This document shows, piece by piece, positions 1-10,356 of a stretch of DNA of 64,000 bases (positions are counted from its first letter, which is position 1; every line of letters starts with the position of its first letter). Made by a program: the position numbers and the translations under genes. This DNA is from Pratylenchus scribneri (taxonomy: Eukaryota > Nematoda > Chromadorea > Rhabditida > Pratylenchidae): NCBI GenBank assembly GCA_030063045.1, contig JAQSEB010000155.1:558001-622000 (forward strand). The letters are read 5' to 3'. Under the pieces are notes generated by a model that saw only the letters and a list, made by a program, of their open reading frames with translations, searched no databases and was not told the DNA's origin.

Positions 1-2149
1 CTGATGATTTGTTTTCGTCCAAATGGATGCTGTCCAAATTCTTCAGAATTATATTCACGCGATTTTGACTCAGCCCTGGGGGAATGGTTAGGCGGCCTTT
101 TCGCCTGTTTTTCTGTTGCTCCAATTTCCTCTGGGTATTCATCAAATCCACAATTGGGCATCAAAGTTCTGGAAAAATGAATTTTTAATTCAATTTGATG
201 AAATCCTTTACTTTGAAGTGTCCTTTAGAACCCGGAAAATGACTCGCCATGCCTCCAATCCACAATTTCGCCTTATGGCGGGTCGAACGCATTCGGCGAA
301 ATAGTTCAAAGCACTAAAATTGTTGAGACCATTTAATGGTTAAAATCAAAGCATCCTTTTTACTTGCACATCCTATCCAATTTTGCTTGTGCTGTTTCAT
401 TTTGCTCATTGTTTGCTTCTTCGATTTCGCGCAATGTTCGATCATGACAGCTTTTTACGCTAGGTTGTTGGTCCAATTCCATCAAGCATTCGGCCGATGC
501 CATAAAGACTAAATAATAAAATTAAATGTCAAAATTTAGAAAGATTTAATCTAAGTCTTAATTTTATTTTTATTTGCAATAGTAATTCTAAATTGTAATT
601 GTAAATTCTAAGTTGTAATTGTAATTGCGATTGTAATTGTAAATTCTAAGTTGTAATTGTAATTGCGAATTGTAATTGTAAATTCTAAGTTGTAATTGTA
701 ATTGCGATTGTAATTGTAAATTCTAAGTTGTAATTGTAATTGTAAAATCTAAGTTGTAATTGTAATTGCGATTGTAAATTCTAAGTTGTAATTGTAATTG
801 TAAAATCTAAGTTGTAATTGTAATTGCGATTGTAAATTCTAAGTTGTAATTGTAATTGTAAATTCTAAGTTGTAATTGTAATTGCGATTGTAAATTCTAA
901 GTTGTAATTGTAATTGTAAAATCTAAGTTGTAATTGTAATTGCGATTGTAAATTCTAAGTTGTAATTGTAATTGTAAAATCTAAGTTGTAATTGTAATTG
1001 CGATTGTAAATTCTAAGTTGTAATTGTAATTGTAAATTCTAAGTTGTAATTGCGATTGTAAATTCTAAGTTGTAATTGTAATTGTAAATTCTAAGTTGTA
1101 ATTGTAATTGCGATTGTAAATTCTAAGTTGTAATTGTAATTGCGATTGTAAATTCTAAGTTGTAATTGTAATTTCGATTGTAAATTCTAAGTTTTAATTG
1201 TAATTGCGATTGTAAATTCTAAGTTGTAATTGTAATTGCGATTGTAAATTCTAAGTTGTAATTGTAATTGCGATTGTAAATTCTAAGTTGTAATTGTAAT
1301 TGCGATTGTAAATTCTAAGTTGTAATTGTAATTTCGATTGTAAATTCTAAGTTTTAATTGTAATTGCGATTGTAAATTCTAAGTTGTAATTGTAATTGTA
1401 AAATTCTAAGTTGTAATTGTAATTGCGATTGTAATTGTAAATTCTAATAAGTATAGTGGAAAGAATCACAATTCCAGAAAGAATTTTTACTTACTTTCAT
1501 ATCCTTCATTACAAAGAAATCCATAGGATGCTTCAATCAAGTCAATCGTAATATGCCGCCGGCATTTGTTCCTATATCCATCCACGCACATTTCAAAGTC
1601 ATTGATGAGCCTTAACAAAATAAATTCCGTTAATTTTGAATCGTTTCCGAATTAACAAACCTGCATAACACCCTAAAAACTTGTCCACCCATTTTGGTAG
1701 GCCATTGAAGTGCGGAGCCAATTTCGGAGCCCAATGTTGTTTGTGGCTGTTGATTTTGGGTATTTTCATGTTCAGTCTATGGAGAATATTATTTTAAAAT
1801 AAAAAATAATCCTTCACCTGTTGTTGATTCAAATTCCTGGCAAATTCGGCAACAGGTTGAACACAAAATTGGATCTCATCGCCAACCCATTGAGGGCAAT
1901 GCTCCACCCCTTCAGCCCCTTCCACCAATGGATGATGGGGAGAAGTGACAAAGAGCAATAAAAGGAGGAAAATTGTTGAGAGGCGAAGATGAAGGGAGTG
2001 AATTACTGTAATAAAAGAAGGGGGATGATTTGCTTTGGGTTTAGAAGAGCAAATTTGAGGGGATTAAAGGGATTTATTTGATTACCTGCTTTTGTTTTGC
2101 CATGATTGGAGGCACTGCTGGTGCGAAAATGGTCAGGCAGAAAATTCAT
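1..2149 (-). CDS. CPG4-like cysteine-rich secreted protein, 3' end beyond window
   Basis: Seven exons are read on the minus strand: 2086-2149, 1818-2005, 1661-1776, 1495-1610, 364-508, 212-313 and 168 to the edge. All junctions are GT-AG and in frame. The start ATG at 2149 is chosen because only this frame crosses the first splice into a hydrophobic leader (core STIFLLLLLFVTS), which reads as a signal peptide or signal anchor. After it come evenly spaced cysteines and two alpha-helical stretches containing CVDGYRNKC, FLCNEGYE, FMASAECLMEL and CGLEAWRVIFRVLKDT. This layout matches my recollection of the nematode chondroitin proteoglycan 4 (CPG4) or DUF19-type extracellular domains; the exact family is inferred. 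The tail, rich in Lys, Arg, Pro and Ser, continues past base 1. The likely role is a secreted or extracellular-matrix protein. Intron 4 (509-1494) is almost entirely a 32-bp minisatellite. Confidence 0.72.
583..1447. repeat. 32-bp minisatellite, TTGTAA-rich, inside an intron
   Basis: About 27 direct repeats of a unit close to 32 bp, beginning TTCTAAGTTGTAATTGTAAT and ending TGCGATTGTAAA. Variants drop or add TTGTAA hexamers or change GCG to TCG or AAA. The array fills intron 4 of the CPG4-like gene and does not disturb the flanking splice sites. It shares no sequence with the 33-bp arrays further right. Confidence 0.95.
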
Positions 2150-4361
2150 GAATGGCGGTGAAATATTACAATAAAGGCATAAATTAAGGGTAGTTGGAGA
2201 AGAAACACTTTGTTGCGAATAATCATCTCTGACAATGAGTGAGAGGATTAAAAGGTGGAATTAAAATTTTTGCATATTTTCGACGATTATAGTGGCCACC
2301 GCTACCAATGAGACAATTTCGAATGTGTGAAAGTTTGGAATTGGGATGGGATGGTGAAAGACCCACTGGGCTTTTTCCCAGGGGCAAGAGGGTGGCCGGT
2401 AATTTGCCAAGTGAAAATGGAAATTTGAGTGCGGAATAAAAATGTGGAGAAAGGGGGGGGGGGGGGTGTGGGGGAGGAATAAAGAAGGGAATAAATGTTT
2501 GGGAGGAAATGAATGGCTGGAATGTGGGCTTCCTGAATAGATGGATTGGATGGATTGGGGTTTGCCAAATGCCAAGTGAAAGTGATCCCATTGGTTGGCA
2601 TTTGCCATTTGGATTGGAATTAGAAATGCGCACCCCTTTGTGACCGGTGGAATAATGCAAATAAACACTGGGAAAAGGATGGATGAGGGGACAGTTTTCA
2701 TTCATTATTCCTACACCAATTTTGGGCAGCAGCAGAAGGCCCTACCGCCCTTGATGATGGCCAATACCCCTTCTGCTACTGGATGATGAAAGGCAAACAT
2801 TTGTTGTGGAGTTTTGGCAGCGCCTAAAAGCCAAAAGGTTGACTAACACCTGCCCCATCCCCCAGCCTTCAAAGTCCAAAAATATTTAAATAAATTATAT
2901 AAAAAATATTTTTGAGGGAAATGTATTTAAAGGGGATTAGCGTTCCGCTCATCTAATTATTGGGGAGTGGAATTGGCTAAGGAAAAAGGCGCAAAAAAGG
3001 GAAGGGAAATTAAGGTCAAGTGGATGCTTATATTGGGCATTTTTTGGAGAGCAGTAAAAATTGGCAGAATTGTTTGGACCTTGGCCAAAGACCACACACA
3101 AATTTAGATTTTATTCTTCATTTTCTCAATATTTTAAGAATGATGCCGGTGGCGATTTACCGGAAAATGTGCCCAAAACGCGGTGAGGGAAAAGCCCATT
3201 TTGGTGGGAAATTAGGCGTTAAGAATGGAATGGAAAGCAGCACAAAATAAATGGGGAGACCTGTTTTGATGGACCCTGTGGGCCTAGAGGTGAAAACCAA
3301 AACCAGCCAAATAAATCCCAGCAGCTTCAAGTCGGGACAATTGTTGGTCTCCCCCAACGACCTTCACAACCATCTCATGGAAGATTGCCGGGTTGAGGTT
3401 GGAATTGGGCGAGTCCATCCGGGCGAATTGTATTGGCTGCGGCGCCATTCAATTGTTAAAGGGAAGGGTGAAATAAGTGTGAATTCCTCCTTCTTTTGCC
3501 CCCTCAAATGCATCCAAAATCACATATTTTCGGCACCCGGAGGGCCAAATCGACTAATTATTTTCCCCACACCATTATGCTTGACTGATGCTGACGGTTT
3601 TGGCACCACATATGGTCGGTCATTGAGGGAAGAGGGCGGAGGACCATAAAAGCATGAAAAGAAATAAGCAAACCACCCATTTCCCCCAATAAATTGTTAG
3701 CCAAAAATGCATTTTTTGAGGGCCAAATGGGCATGGAAATTATCACAGCTGGGATCTTTCCTTCCTTTTTTGTAAAGTTGAAAATAATAAATGGTTGGCA
3801 TTGATGTGATGTGAGTCAAGGAATTCATTCATGTTTTCTGATGCCAAATTCTGGACTCGAACAATGAATGAGGGAGGAGGATGTGACGGAAATTACAATG
3901 CACATTCACATTGATGGGAGGGATTAGTGGAGGGAAGGAAGGAGTTAATTAAGGTGGCCGAGGATGGTGGTTCGCCTATTCATATTCACTGTGAATGGGC
4001 GCAAGGAGGAGGAGGAGGGCAACGACCGGTAATAATAGGTGAAGCGAAGGTGGAATTGGATTGGATGTGGAATTAAAGGAGGATGGATGCTGTAGAATTT
4101 GTGGTGGTTGTTGAATGGAAAGTGGTCGGAAAAAATGTCTAGACCTTTGAGTTTTTCAAAATCCAAAAAAATTCCAGACCTTAAGTTTTTCAAAATTCCA
4201 ATTTTTTATTATTTATTTTTTATCATTCTATCGAAATAATGTCTAAAAAGTGAATAAAAATTTCGTACATAGGCAAATGATAGATTACATTGGATTAAAT
4301 GTGAATTTATAATTATACATTTTATCATTTGTATATTCCTTGAGCATTCTTCTTCTTTTAT
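2150..4361. other. Intergenic region, no supported gene
   Basis: This stretch lies between the CPG4-like start and the Rab18 fragment. It holds a run of about 14 G at 2453-2466 inside GGGGAGG-rich sequence, purine-rich low-complexity DNA, and several open frames (for example 3251-3649 plus). I could not connect these frames to a family or to a convincing splice pattern. Near 4140-4200 there is a short direct repeat containing AGACCTT and GTTTTTCAAAAT. Promoter elements of the CPG4-like gene presumably lie at the left end, but none is recognisable. Confidence 0.5.
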
Positions 4362-4829
4362 TTAGCAATTACACCAATTTCCTCCTTCTTCCGAATTGGT
4401 CCGTAAGTGGATGTTCCTTCTTGCCGCAAAATTTGATTCCCATAATCCTGGCGTTTGAAGTATCTGAAAAATTTTTAATATTTCATTTTAAAAAAATTCA
4501 GTAATATTTTTACCTTTTCGACGAGTTCTTCAAAAGCACAATGGACTCCTTCGCGCGTTTTGGCACTGGACTCGATGAACAGCATTCGATATCGACGTGC
4601 GAATTGCAACCCCTCTTCATGAGACACCACTCGTTTTTCCTAAATCCATGAAAAATCAATTTTTTAAAAATTAAATTTCCATAAAATAATACATGGTCAA
4701 TTTTGTTGCCAACAAGCATTTTCACGGCATCAGATCTGGTACAATAAGTGTCAATTTCGAGCAGCCAATGTTGAAGACTTTCAAATGAAGAACGGTTGGA
4801 CACATCGTAGACGAGAATAATTCCTTGCC
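4362..4829 (-). pseudogene. rab-18: Rab18-like small GTPase, C-terminal half only
   Basis: Three minus-strand exons (4693-4829, 4514-4639, 4362-4463) join in frame. They encode the second half of a Rab GTPase: GIILVYDV, the guanine-binding NKID box (LVGNKID), the base-contacting SAK motif (FIESSAKT), FEELVEKV, then QTPGLWES and a C-terminal CNC that fits Rab double-cysteine prenylation. The string YCTRSDAVKMLVGNKID and the QTPGLWES tail are typical of Rab18, which acts on lipid droplets and the ER. The P-loop (GxxxxGKS) and switch II (WDTAGQE) exons should lie above 4829, but none is visible on this strand up to about 6600. Either the upstream exons are very far away or this is a 5'-truncated copy. 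The first visible exon has a good acceptor (TTTTTAAG), so loss after splicing evolved is plausible. Confidence 0.7.
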
Positions 4830-4974
4830 CTTAAAAATTAAAATAGAAAATTCGAAAACAGGACCGAAGCAAATTGGAATTGAGTGGAAAAGGGAAAAAG
4901 GTTAGTTAATAGTTAAGCAAAAAGGAAATATTTAATTTGCCAATAAACATTGAAATTTTCAAAAAAAAAGTTCT

Positions 4975-5170
4975 AACTGTTCAGTGTTTAACCTAACGCA
5001 TAAACTTTAAACAAAATAGATAGTCAAGATGCAATCATTTGATTAGGTTTAGGTTTAATAAATTAAACTTTTTGAACCATTAAACCAAAATTGTTTCAAC
5101 CGTTTAATACCCTTTAATTGTTGTCCAAACCATAACAAATTATATACCATTCAATGCATTTTGACAAGAA
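4975..5170. repeat. Dispersed AAACC/GGTTT foldback repeat copy
   Basis: Contains TTAAACCAAAATTGTTTCAA, ACCCTTTAATTGTTG and AACAAATTATATACCATTCA. The same words recur near 12370-12430, 17015-17110, 19540-19740, 44620-44870, 60680-60840 and 61440-61640. This copy sits exactly between the Rab18 and Abitram gene fragments. Confidence 0.75.
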
Positions 5171-5192
5171 GATTAATAATTTTAATTTTAAG

Positions 5193-5425
5193 GGTGGACT
5201 GCAATTGTCGCCGGAAACACGAATTTGCATTGTGAAAGATTCAAATGGGTATTTGATATAACAATTAAATTATTTATTAATCTTTTTATTTAAAGTAATG
5301 AACACGTTATCCGCGCTGGACTGAAGGCAACCTTATTGGAAGTGAATGATGAACGACTGGCGGAGGATCCGAATTTATTGAACAAAGCAGCCTACAATCA
5401 AGGATTTATTGCAATTTTGATGTAA
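5193..5425 (+). pseudogene. Abitram (FAM206A/Simiate)-like C-terminal fragment
   Basis: Two plus-strand exons, 5193-5248 and 5296-5425, join in frame across a 47-nt GT-AG intron. They encode about 61 residues ending at TAA 5423-5425. The order GLQLSPETRICIVKDSNG, then AGLKATLLEVNDE, LLNKAAYNQGFIAILM, follows the C-terminal part of Abitram/FAM206A proteins (SDG, RGxLxEVN, P-x-LL, EGYIAV). This is a small conserved protein with a biotinyl/lipoyl-like beta-barrel, described as an actin-binding transcription modulator. No upstream exon with the family's N-terminal segment was found on the plus strand back to 1. The first exon has a proper acceptor (TTTTAAG), so the piece is either the end of a gene with a distant 5' part or a truncated relic. 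Confidence 0.6.
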
Positions 5426-6606
5426 CCATTCAGCGGGCGAACAGCCGAAGTACCAAAGGAATTTAATATTTGATTGAACCAGCTAATGAAAAATGGTATT
5501 TTTTTGTTTTAATAAAAGGTTTTGAAAATATGGCTGAATAAAAATTATTGAAATTATAGGCCAGAGAAAGACCTTAACTTTTGCGAAAATTAGGTCCCGG
5601 GTTATTTTTTCAGGCTTGGGGCAAACTTCTCTGCATTTTTATTTATTCTATTGAGCATTTTGAGCAAAAGAACTCATAAACCCCTACTTTTACTCTTATT
5701 ATTTAATAGTTTGTTTATTTTTTAATGGTTTATTTCGTTTAAATTTCTAGTCCGAAGGGAACACCACTTCGGAACACAACCCAGTTGCCCCCCCCCCCGT
5801 TCCCTTCCCATTCATATTCCTCTTCTTCTTCCATTAATCGCATGCCTGCCCGTCGTCCCTTCCAGCGAAAGCGACGCCAATTTGCGCATTCAAAAATGTG
5901 TGTGTTTGGGTTAGTCTCCCACTCCCCACGCCCACTTGCATCCTCTGCGACTAGTCACTCAACCTCCACCCACAGCAGTTGCATCCATTGAGTAATGAAG
6001 AAAGAAGAATGGGGGAAATTGGGGGGAAGAATGATGGCACAGGGCAAAAATGGGATCGAATGAAGGATGAATGGATTGGGGATGGGGCCACTTTCTTCCA
6101 TTGCTGTTGTTCTTCTCTTCTTCTTCCTTCCTATCCCATACACATTTATGGGGAATGACCCGGACGGGTAGATTTGAAAATTCCCAGGGAGTTCATTGAC
6201 CAAAATTGTTTGTGGGAGAAGGGCGATCGATGATTTAAAAAGGCAAATTTTGGGTAACAATAGCATTTAGGACCAGGTTTCTCGGGCAAATGACAGTATT
6301 GTGCTTTAGAATTTAAAAAATGACAACCAAGCCCAATAAAAATTACTCTCCCTTGAGCGATTCGAACCCGAGACCTAAATTTTGAAAAAATGAATGGTAT
6401 CTTTTCTTAAGGTCGAAAATTTTCAGGATAAAAAAATTCAATAAATAAAAATTTTCTTTCAATTTCTCCCAAATAATCTTTTAATTTTAGAATCGACAAA
6501 GAATATCAACCCTCCAACCATCCACTACAATTAATCAAAAAATGCATTTCATCTCCAACAAATTCATCAAATAAATCACAATCACAAATTATTTCAATCG
6601 ACTAGA
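5426..6606. other. Intergenic region upstream of the armadillo pair
   Basis: No gene is supported here. It holds two tRNA-like fragments (about 5560-5612 and 6345-6412, minus strand for the latter), a C run at 5790-5800, and purine- or pyrimidine-rich sequence. The promoter of the armadillo gene starting at 6607 presumably lies within it. Confidence 0.5.
6345..6412 (-). repeat. tRNA-derived (SINE-like) element
   Basis: On the minus strand this contains the B-box-like GGGTTCGAATCGCTCAAGGG, preceded by CAAAATTTAGGTCTC. It is the same pattern as in the other dispersed elements, but it has no foldable acceptor stem. Confidence 0.6.
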
Positions 6607-9600
6607 ATGGAAAGATTGGCCTCGCAAGTTCCATCCACCTCCACTGCTGCATTGAATTCTTCACCTTTGCTATTCAATCCGCAAATCATCCAAAACCATC
6701 ATCACACATCCCCACCACCCAACGCATTTCAAGCAATGGCAAATTCGTAATTTAAATTTTAATTATTCTTTAATTGTAAAAATTTATAGCATCTTTCAAC
6801 AAAATATATTTTTAAATCCACCATTCCCGTTGGCTGCTGCTCTTGGTGGTGCACCCGCCGCTGACATTAATAGAGTGCATTTGCAACAATGGCTTCAACA
6901 ACAACAAAGTCCATATGCAAGTCCGTTGGCATCAAATGTATGTTGCTATTTTTTAATAAGAAATATTAAATAAATCCACAAATTTTCATATCAAAAAATT
7001 GACATCTTTAGGGCCTAAATTGGCCAGAATAAATTATTAGGGATAAGGATTAACTTTATTGTTAATTTTTGAGGCTATTCTTTAGGCAGGATAAGGTTTT
7101 AAAAAAGTAGCCCGATTTGGCCAAATTATAGGCCTTAAATATTCGGAAATTTCTACTGAAATTTTTAGGGTTACCCACATTTTGCTTGAAGAGAGGATTA
7201 GTTTTGGATAATGGGAGATTGAATTTTAATTTCTGGTTCCATAAATAGCACATTTAGCCGAGTGGTAGTATTCTAGCTTTAAGGGGCAATAGTTCAATCC
7301 CCAAGTGGTTCAGTTAATTTTTTAAAATTAATAATCCATTTTTTTTTATTAAAGGCACCTTCAATTGCGAGTTTATCCGGTCTAAGCCTGTTCACAAGCG
7401 ACAGCACTACGAGCACATTGACGATGAATTCCCAACAAATTGATTCCACTAAAGCCAAAGAATGGATCAAAATTTGCATTGATTTATTCCGTGACCCCGA
7501 TGGCAATGAAACGGTTACACAATCATTGAGCGCCATTAATACATTCGTCGATGCAATTGTGCAAAAAAAGATTCCAATGAATTTTGATTCGGCAGAATTT
7601 CAGGAACTTATCAAGTTGGGAATATTTTCATTTATTTGAACATTTTTTTTAATTTTTAGATTAATCATCAATCGATTGACATCATCTCGAGAGGTAAGAA
7701 ATTATTTTTTTCTGTGAAGACCTATACCCAAAAATCACAAAATTCGAGAAAATTTAATTTTTTGGGTTTAAGCCTTAAACCTAGCTATGCCCTAAAATCT
7801 AAAAAAACCATGCTCTGAATTTTTAATGCCTAATCTTTTAATTTTTCCTCAAAGGTCTTTTGGGTTTAGGTCTCCTCTCTCCTGGGTCCTGGTATAGATC
7901 TTTTGGATTTATACTCTATTAATTTTAGGTCAATCAGTTGTTGGAAATTTTGGCGACCACATCATCAACTGAACATTTTCAACAAGTTCGTTGCCAATTT
8001 AAATTCATTAAATTAATATTATAATAAATTTAAGGTTGTTCGCGAACAGCCGGCACAAACATTGAAAATTTTGGCCGACCAAATTTTTAAAGCAGTTTCG
8101 CCACAAGCCAATTGGACAAACCAACAAATTGTGCATTTGCTTCGAACACTGTATAACACATTATCGAACATTCGGACAAAAGATGTGGCCAGAAATGAAT
8201 TCGTTTTCACTGCTCTCCTTCATTTTCTCCGTAACCCTGATAATAATGTCCAATTTTTTGCAATGGGAATTTTGCGCGATTTGATTGGGAGCGATGATTT
8301 TTGGAAGGTAATTTGGAGGGAAAATTGACTATAAAAATAAAAATATTTTAGAAATTTGTTGTTGACCGACAAGGCATTGAATTAATTTTAAAAATGTTGG
8401 CTCAAAATAAAAGCAAAAATTTCATCAAGCAAGCAATGCGAACATTGAAAACATTGGTTGATTCAAAAAATATGGATTTTGCCGCAACATTTGTCCAATT
8501 CAGAGGAATTGATGTAAAAATTTAAATCACAATCCCTCATTAGAATAATTTAAGGCTAGGCTCTAAGTGCTAGAGAAAGATGTCTTGGGGCTATATTTAA
8601 GGTTAAATTTAAGGACTTCTTCTTAGAGATTTTAGTTATAATGATTTTTGGGTGGACTCTTGACCCATTAAAAATGTCATTTTCACACAGATAATTGTTT
8701 CCAAAATGGATTCAACCCCAAAATTGGCCCTGATCGATCTGAACATTGCCCTCCTTTGCCTCAAATTGGTCAGCGATATTCAAATGCTCTCCCAGATGGA
8801 CATGACCCGGGCCATCCATTTTGCACTGAAATGCACTCTACCGGTGAAAGGAGGGTCAAAAGCGGATATGGACATTTTTTGGAAGAATTTGGCAAATGCC
8901 CTGGGCTTTTTACGGAATATTATTGCGATGAATGAGCAAGGAAGGGTAAAAAAAAATTAATTTTAAATAAATATTTAAATATAATTTTAAGAATTATTTG
9001 GCCAGTTTGGATCAAGGAAAATCAATTCCACATTTGGTTGGGCTGGCCACCCAATGTTTTGACATCATTATGATTGCCCATCATTCCGATTTGATCATTA
9101 ATGCAAATTTGAAGAAATTGAAAATTGCAATTGACTCAAAAAAGGAAAAATCATTGGAAATTATCCTTGAGGACTGCCTTTCCGTCCTTGCCTCTGTGAA
9201 CAAAGAAAATGGCCAAGGGAAAATTACACAGGCACAACAAATGGCTTCAAAAAAGGTTAAAATTTGGATTAAAACATTTGAGAATAAATTAATTATTCAC
9301 AGTTGGCCGATGATGAATCAGCAATGTACCTTTATCAATTAATATTAAAATGGGACAATTTGCCTCTGCAAAAAATTGTTTTATTGGTAAATATTAATTT
9401 TAAATTATCTAAAAATCAAACATTTTAAAAGAGTCTTCGTCGCATTTTGAGTGCCGGTGTAATGCTGCCCCATGCCACCCGTGATTTTCGCATTTCGGAA
9501 ACTCTTCTGAAATTAATTTTCAATTCCACAATTAATGTAAAAAATTTTTTAATAAAAATAATTTTTTAAAATTTAGCCTTCTTCAAAACCATCAACCGAA

Positions 9601-10128
9601 ATAATGAAAAATGCGGCTGAACTGCTTACAAGATTGGTCGCGGATTCGGGTCGACTTCATTTATCAGTGATTACACCGCTGCTAAAGTCTAATTTAATTT
9701 GATTTTTAATTAATTTTTATTTAAATTTTAGCACTGAAAATTATCAACCATTCCAATTGTTGGGCACAATTTCTGGAAATGCCGACCTTTATTTGGCCAT
9801 CCTAAAATTGGCCAAAGAGCTTTGCCAACGAGAACCGAATTTGAAGACAATTTGGCGGAATACAAATTTATTGAAATATTTGATGACCACTTCGGACAAT
9901 CAGGAAATACGTAAATAAACAATTTTAATTATATTTTAATCAAAACATTAATTTTTTAAAGAGAATTTATGCTCACAAATATCCGATTTATTGCAAATGC
10001 AAATGAGCGAGGTAAATTATTTTTTTGGGAATTTAAAATAATAATTAAATATTTAGGACACATCCGAATCAACTTTCTACGACTTCCTGACCCAGGGAAT
10101 GGATTTGGATCAAAATGTTTTCACTTGA
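6607..10128 (+). CDS. Divergent beta-catenin-like armadillo-repeat protein A
   Basis: A gene of many short exons starting at ATG 6607 (MERLASQVPST...) and ending at TGA 10126-10128. The first about 110 residues are Pro/Gln/Asn/Ser-rich with a QQWLQQQQS stretch. The remainder is helical and reads as successive armadillo-type repeats, clearest at VQFFAMGILRDLIGSDDFWK followed by a (V)DRQGIELILKML segment, which aligns in style with beta-catenin ARM repeats (yAittLhnLl...G.gl..mv.lL). Later helices include the segment LANALGFLRNIIAMNEQGR and LSLRRILSAGV. The tail is short and acidic or Ser-rich (SEDTSESTFYDFL). Nematodes are known to carry several highly diverged beta-catenins acting in Wnt signalling and adhesion (BAR-1, HMP-2, WRM-1, SYS-1). 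This one cannot be assigned to a specific type by eye. Roles in TCF co-activation or cadherin binding are inferred. A similar gene follows 229 bp downstream. Confidence 0.72.
7252..7312 (+). repeat. tRNA-like element in intron of armadillo gene A
   Basis: Contains TAGCCGAGTGGTAGTATTCT (A-box-like) and AGTTCAATCCCC (B-box-like). There is no complete anticodon arm, so it is not a functional tRNA gene. It lies in the intron before the exon at about 7355. Confidence 0.6.
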
Positions 10129-10356
10129 TTTTTATATGCACCAGCGGGTCCATCAATTGCATCAACCATTTTATTTGCCTATTTCAAGTCAATTTATATG
10201 CTCATTTTTTATTTATTTATTTTTTTATTTTAATTGCATTCCATTTTTTTGTATAAATATTTCAAATAAATTGTTTTATATTTTTAATTTTAAATTATTT
10301 GTTTGAATACAAATTTTAATTAATATTTAAATTTATTCCTTGTGTAAAATTAGTAT
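10129..10356. promoter_or_regulatory. Short spacer between the two armadillo genes, candidate trans-splice site
   Basis: A T-rich spacer of 228 bp with AATAAA-like sites after the first stop. TGTAAAATTAG ends two bases before the next ATG (10357). In nematodes such a spacing and an AG just before the start fit an operon with SL trans-splicing. This is inference. Confidence 0.4.

Noticed and set aside
2223..2705. Overlapping minus-strand frames of 99-160 residues
   Set aside because: Pro/His/Phe-rich translation of purine-rich low-complexity DNA around the poly-G run; all frames are open and there are no splice sites or family match.
3251..3649. 132-residue plus-strand frame
   Set aside because: Some stretches look protein-like, but I found no flanking exon, motif or family and cannot support it.
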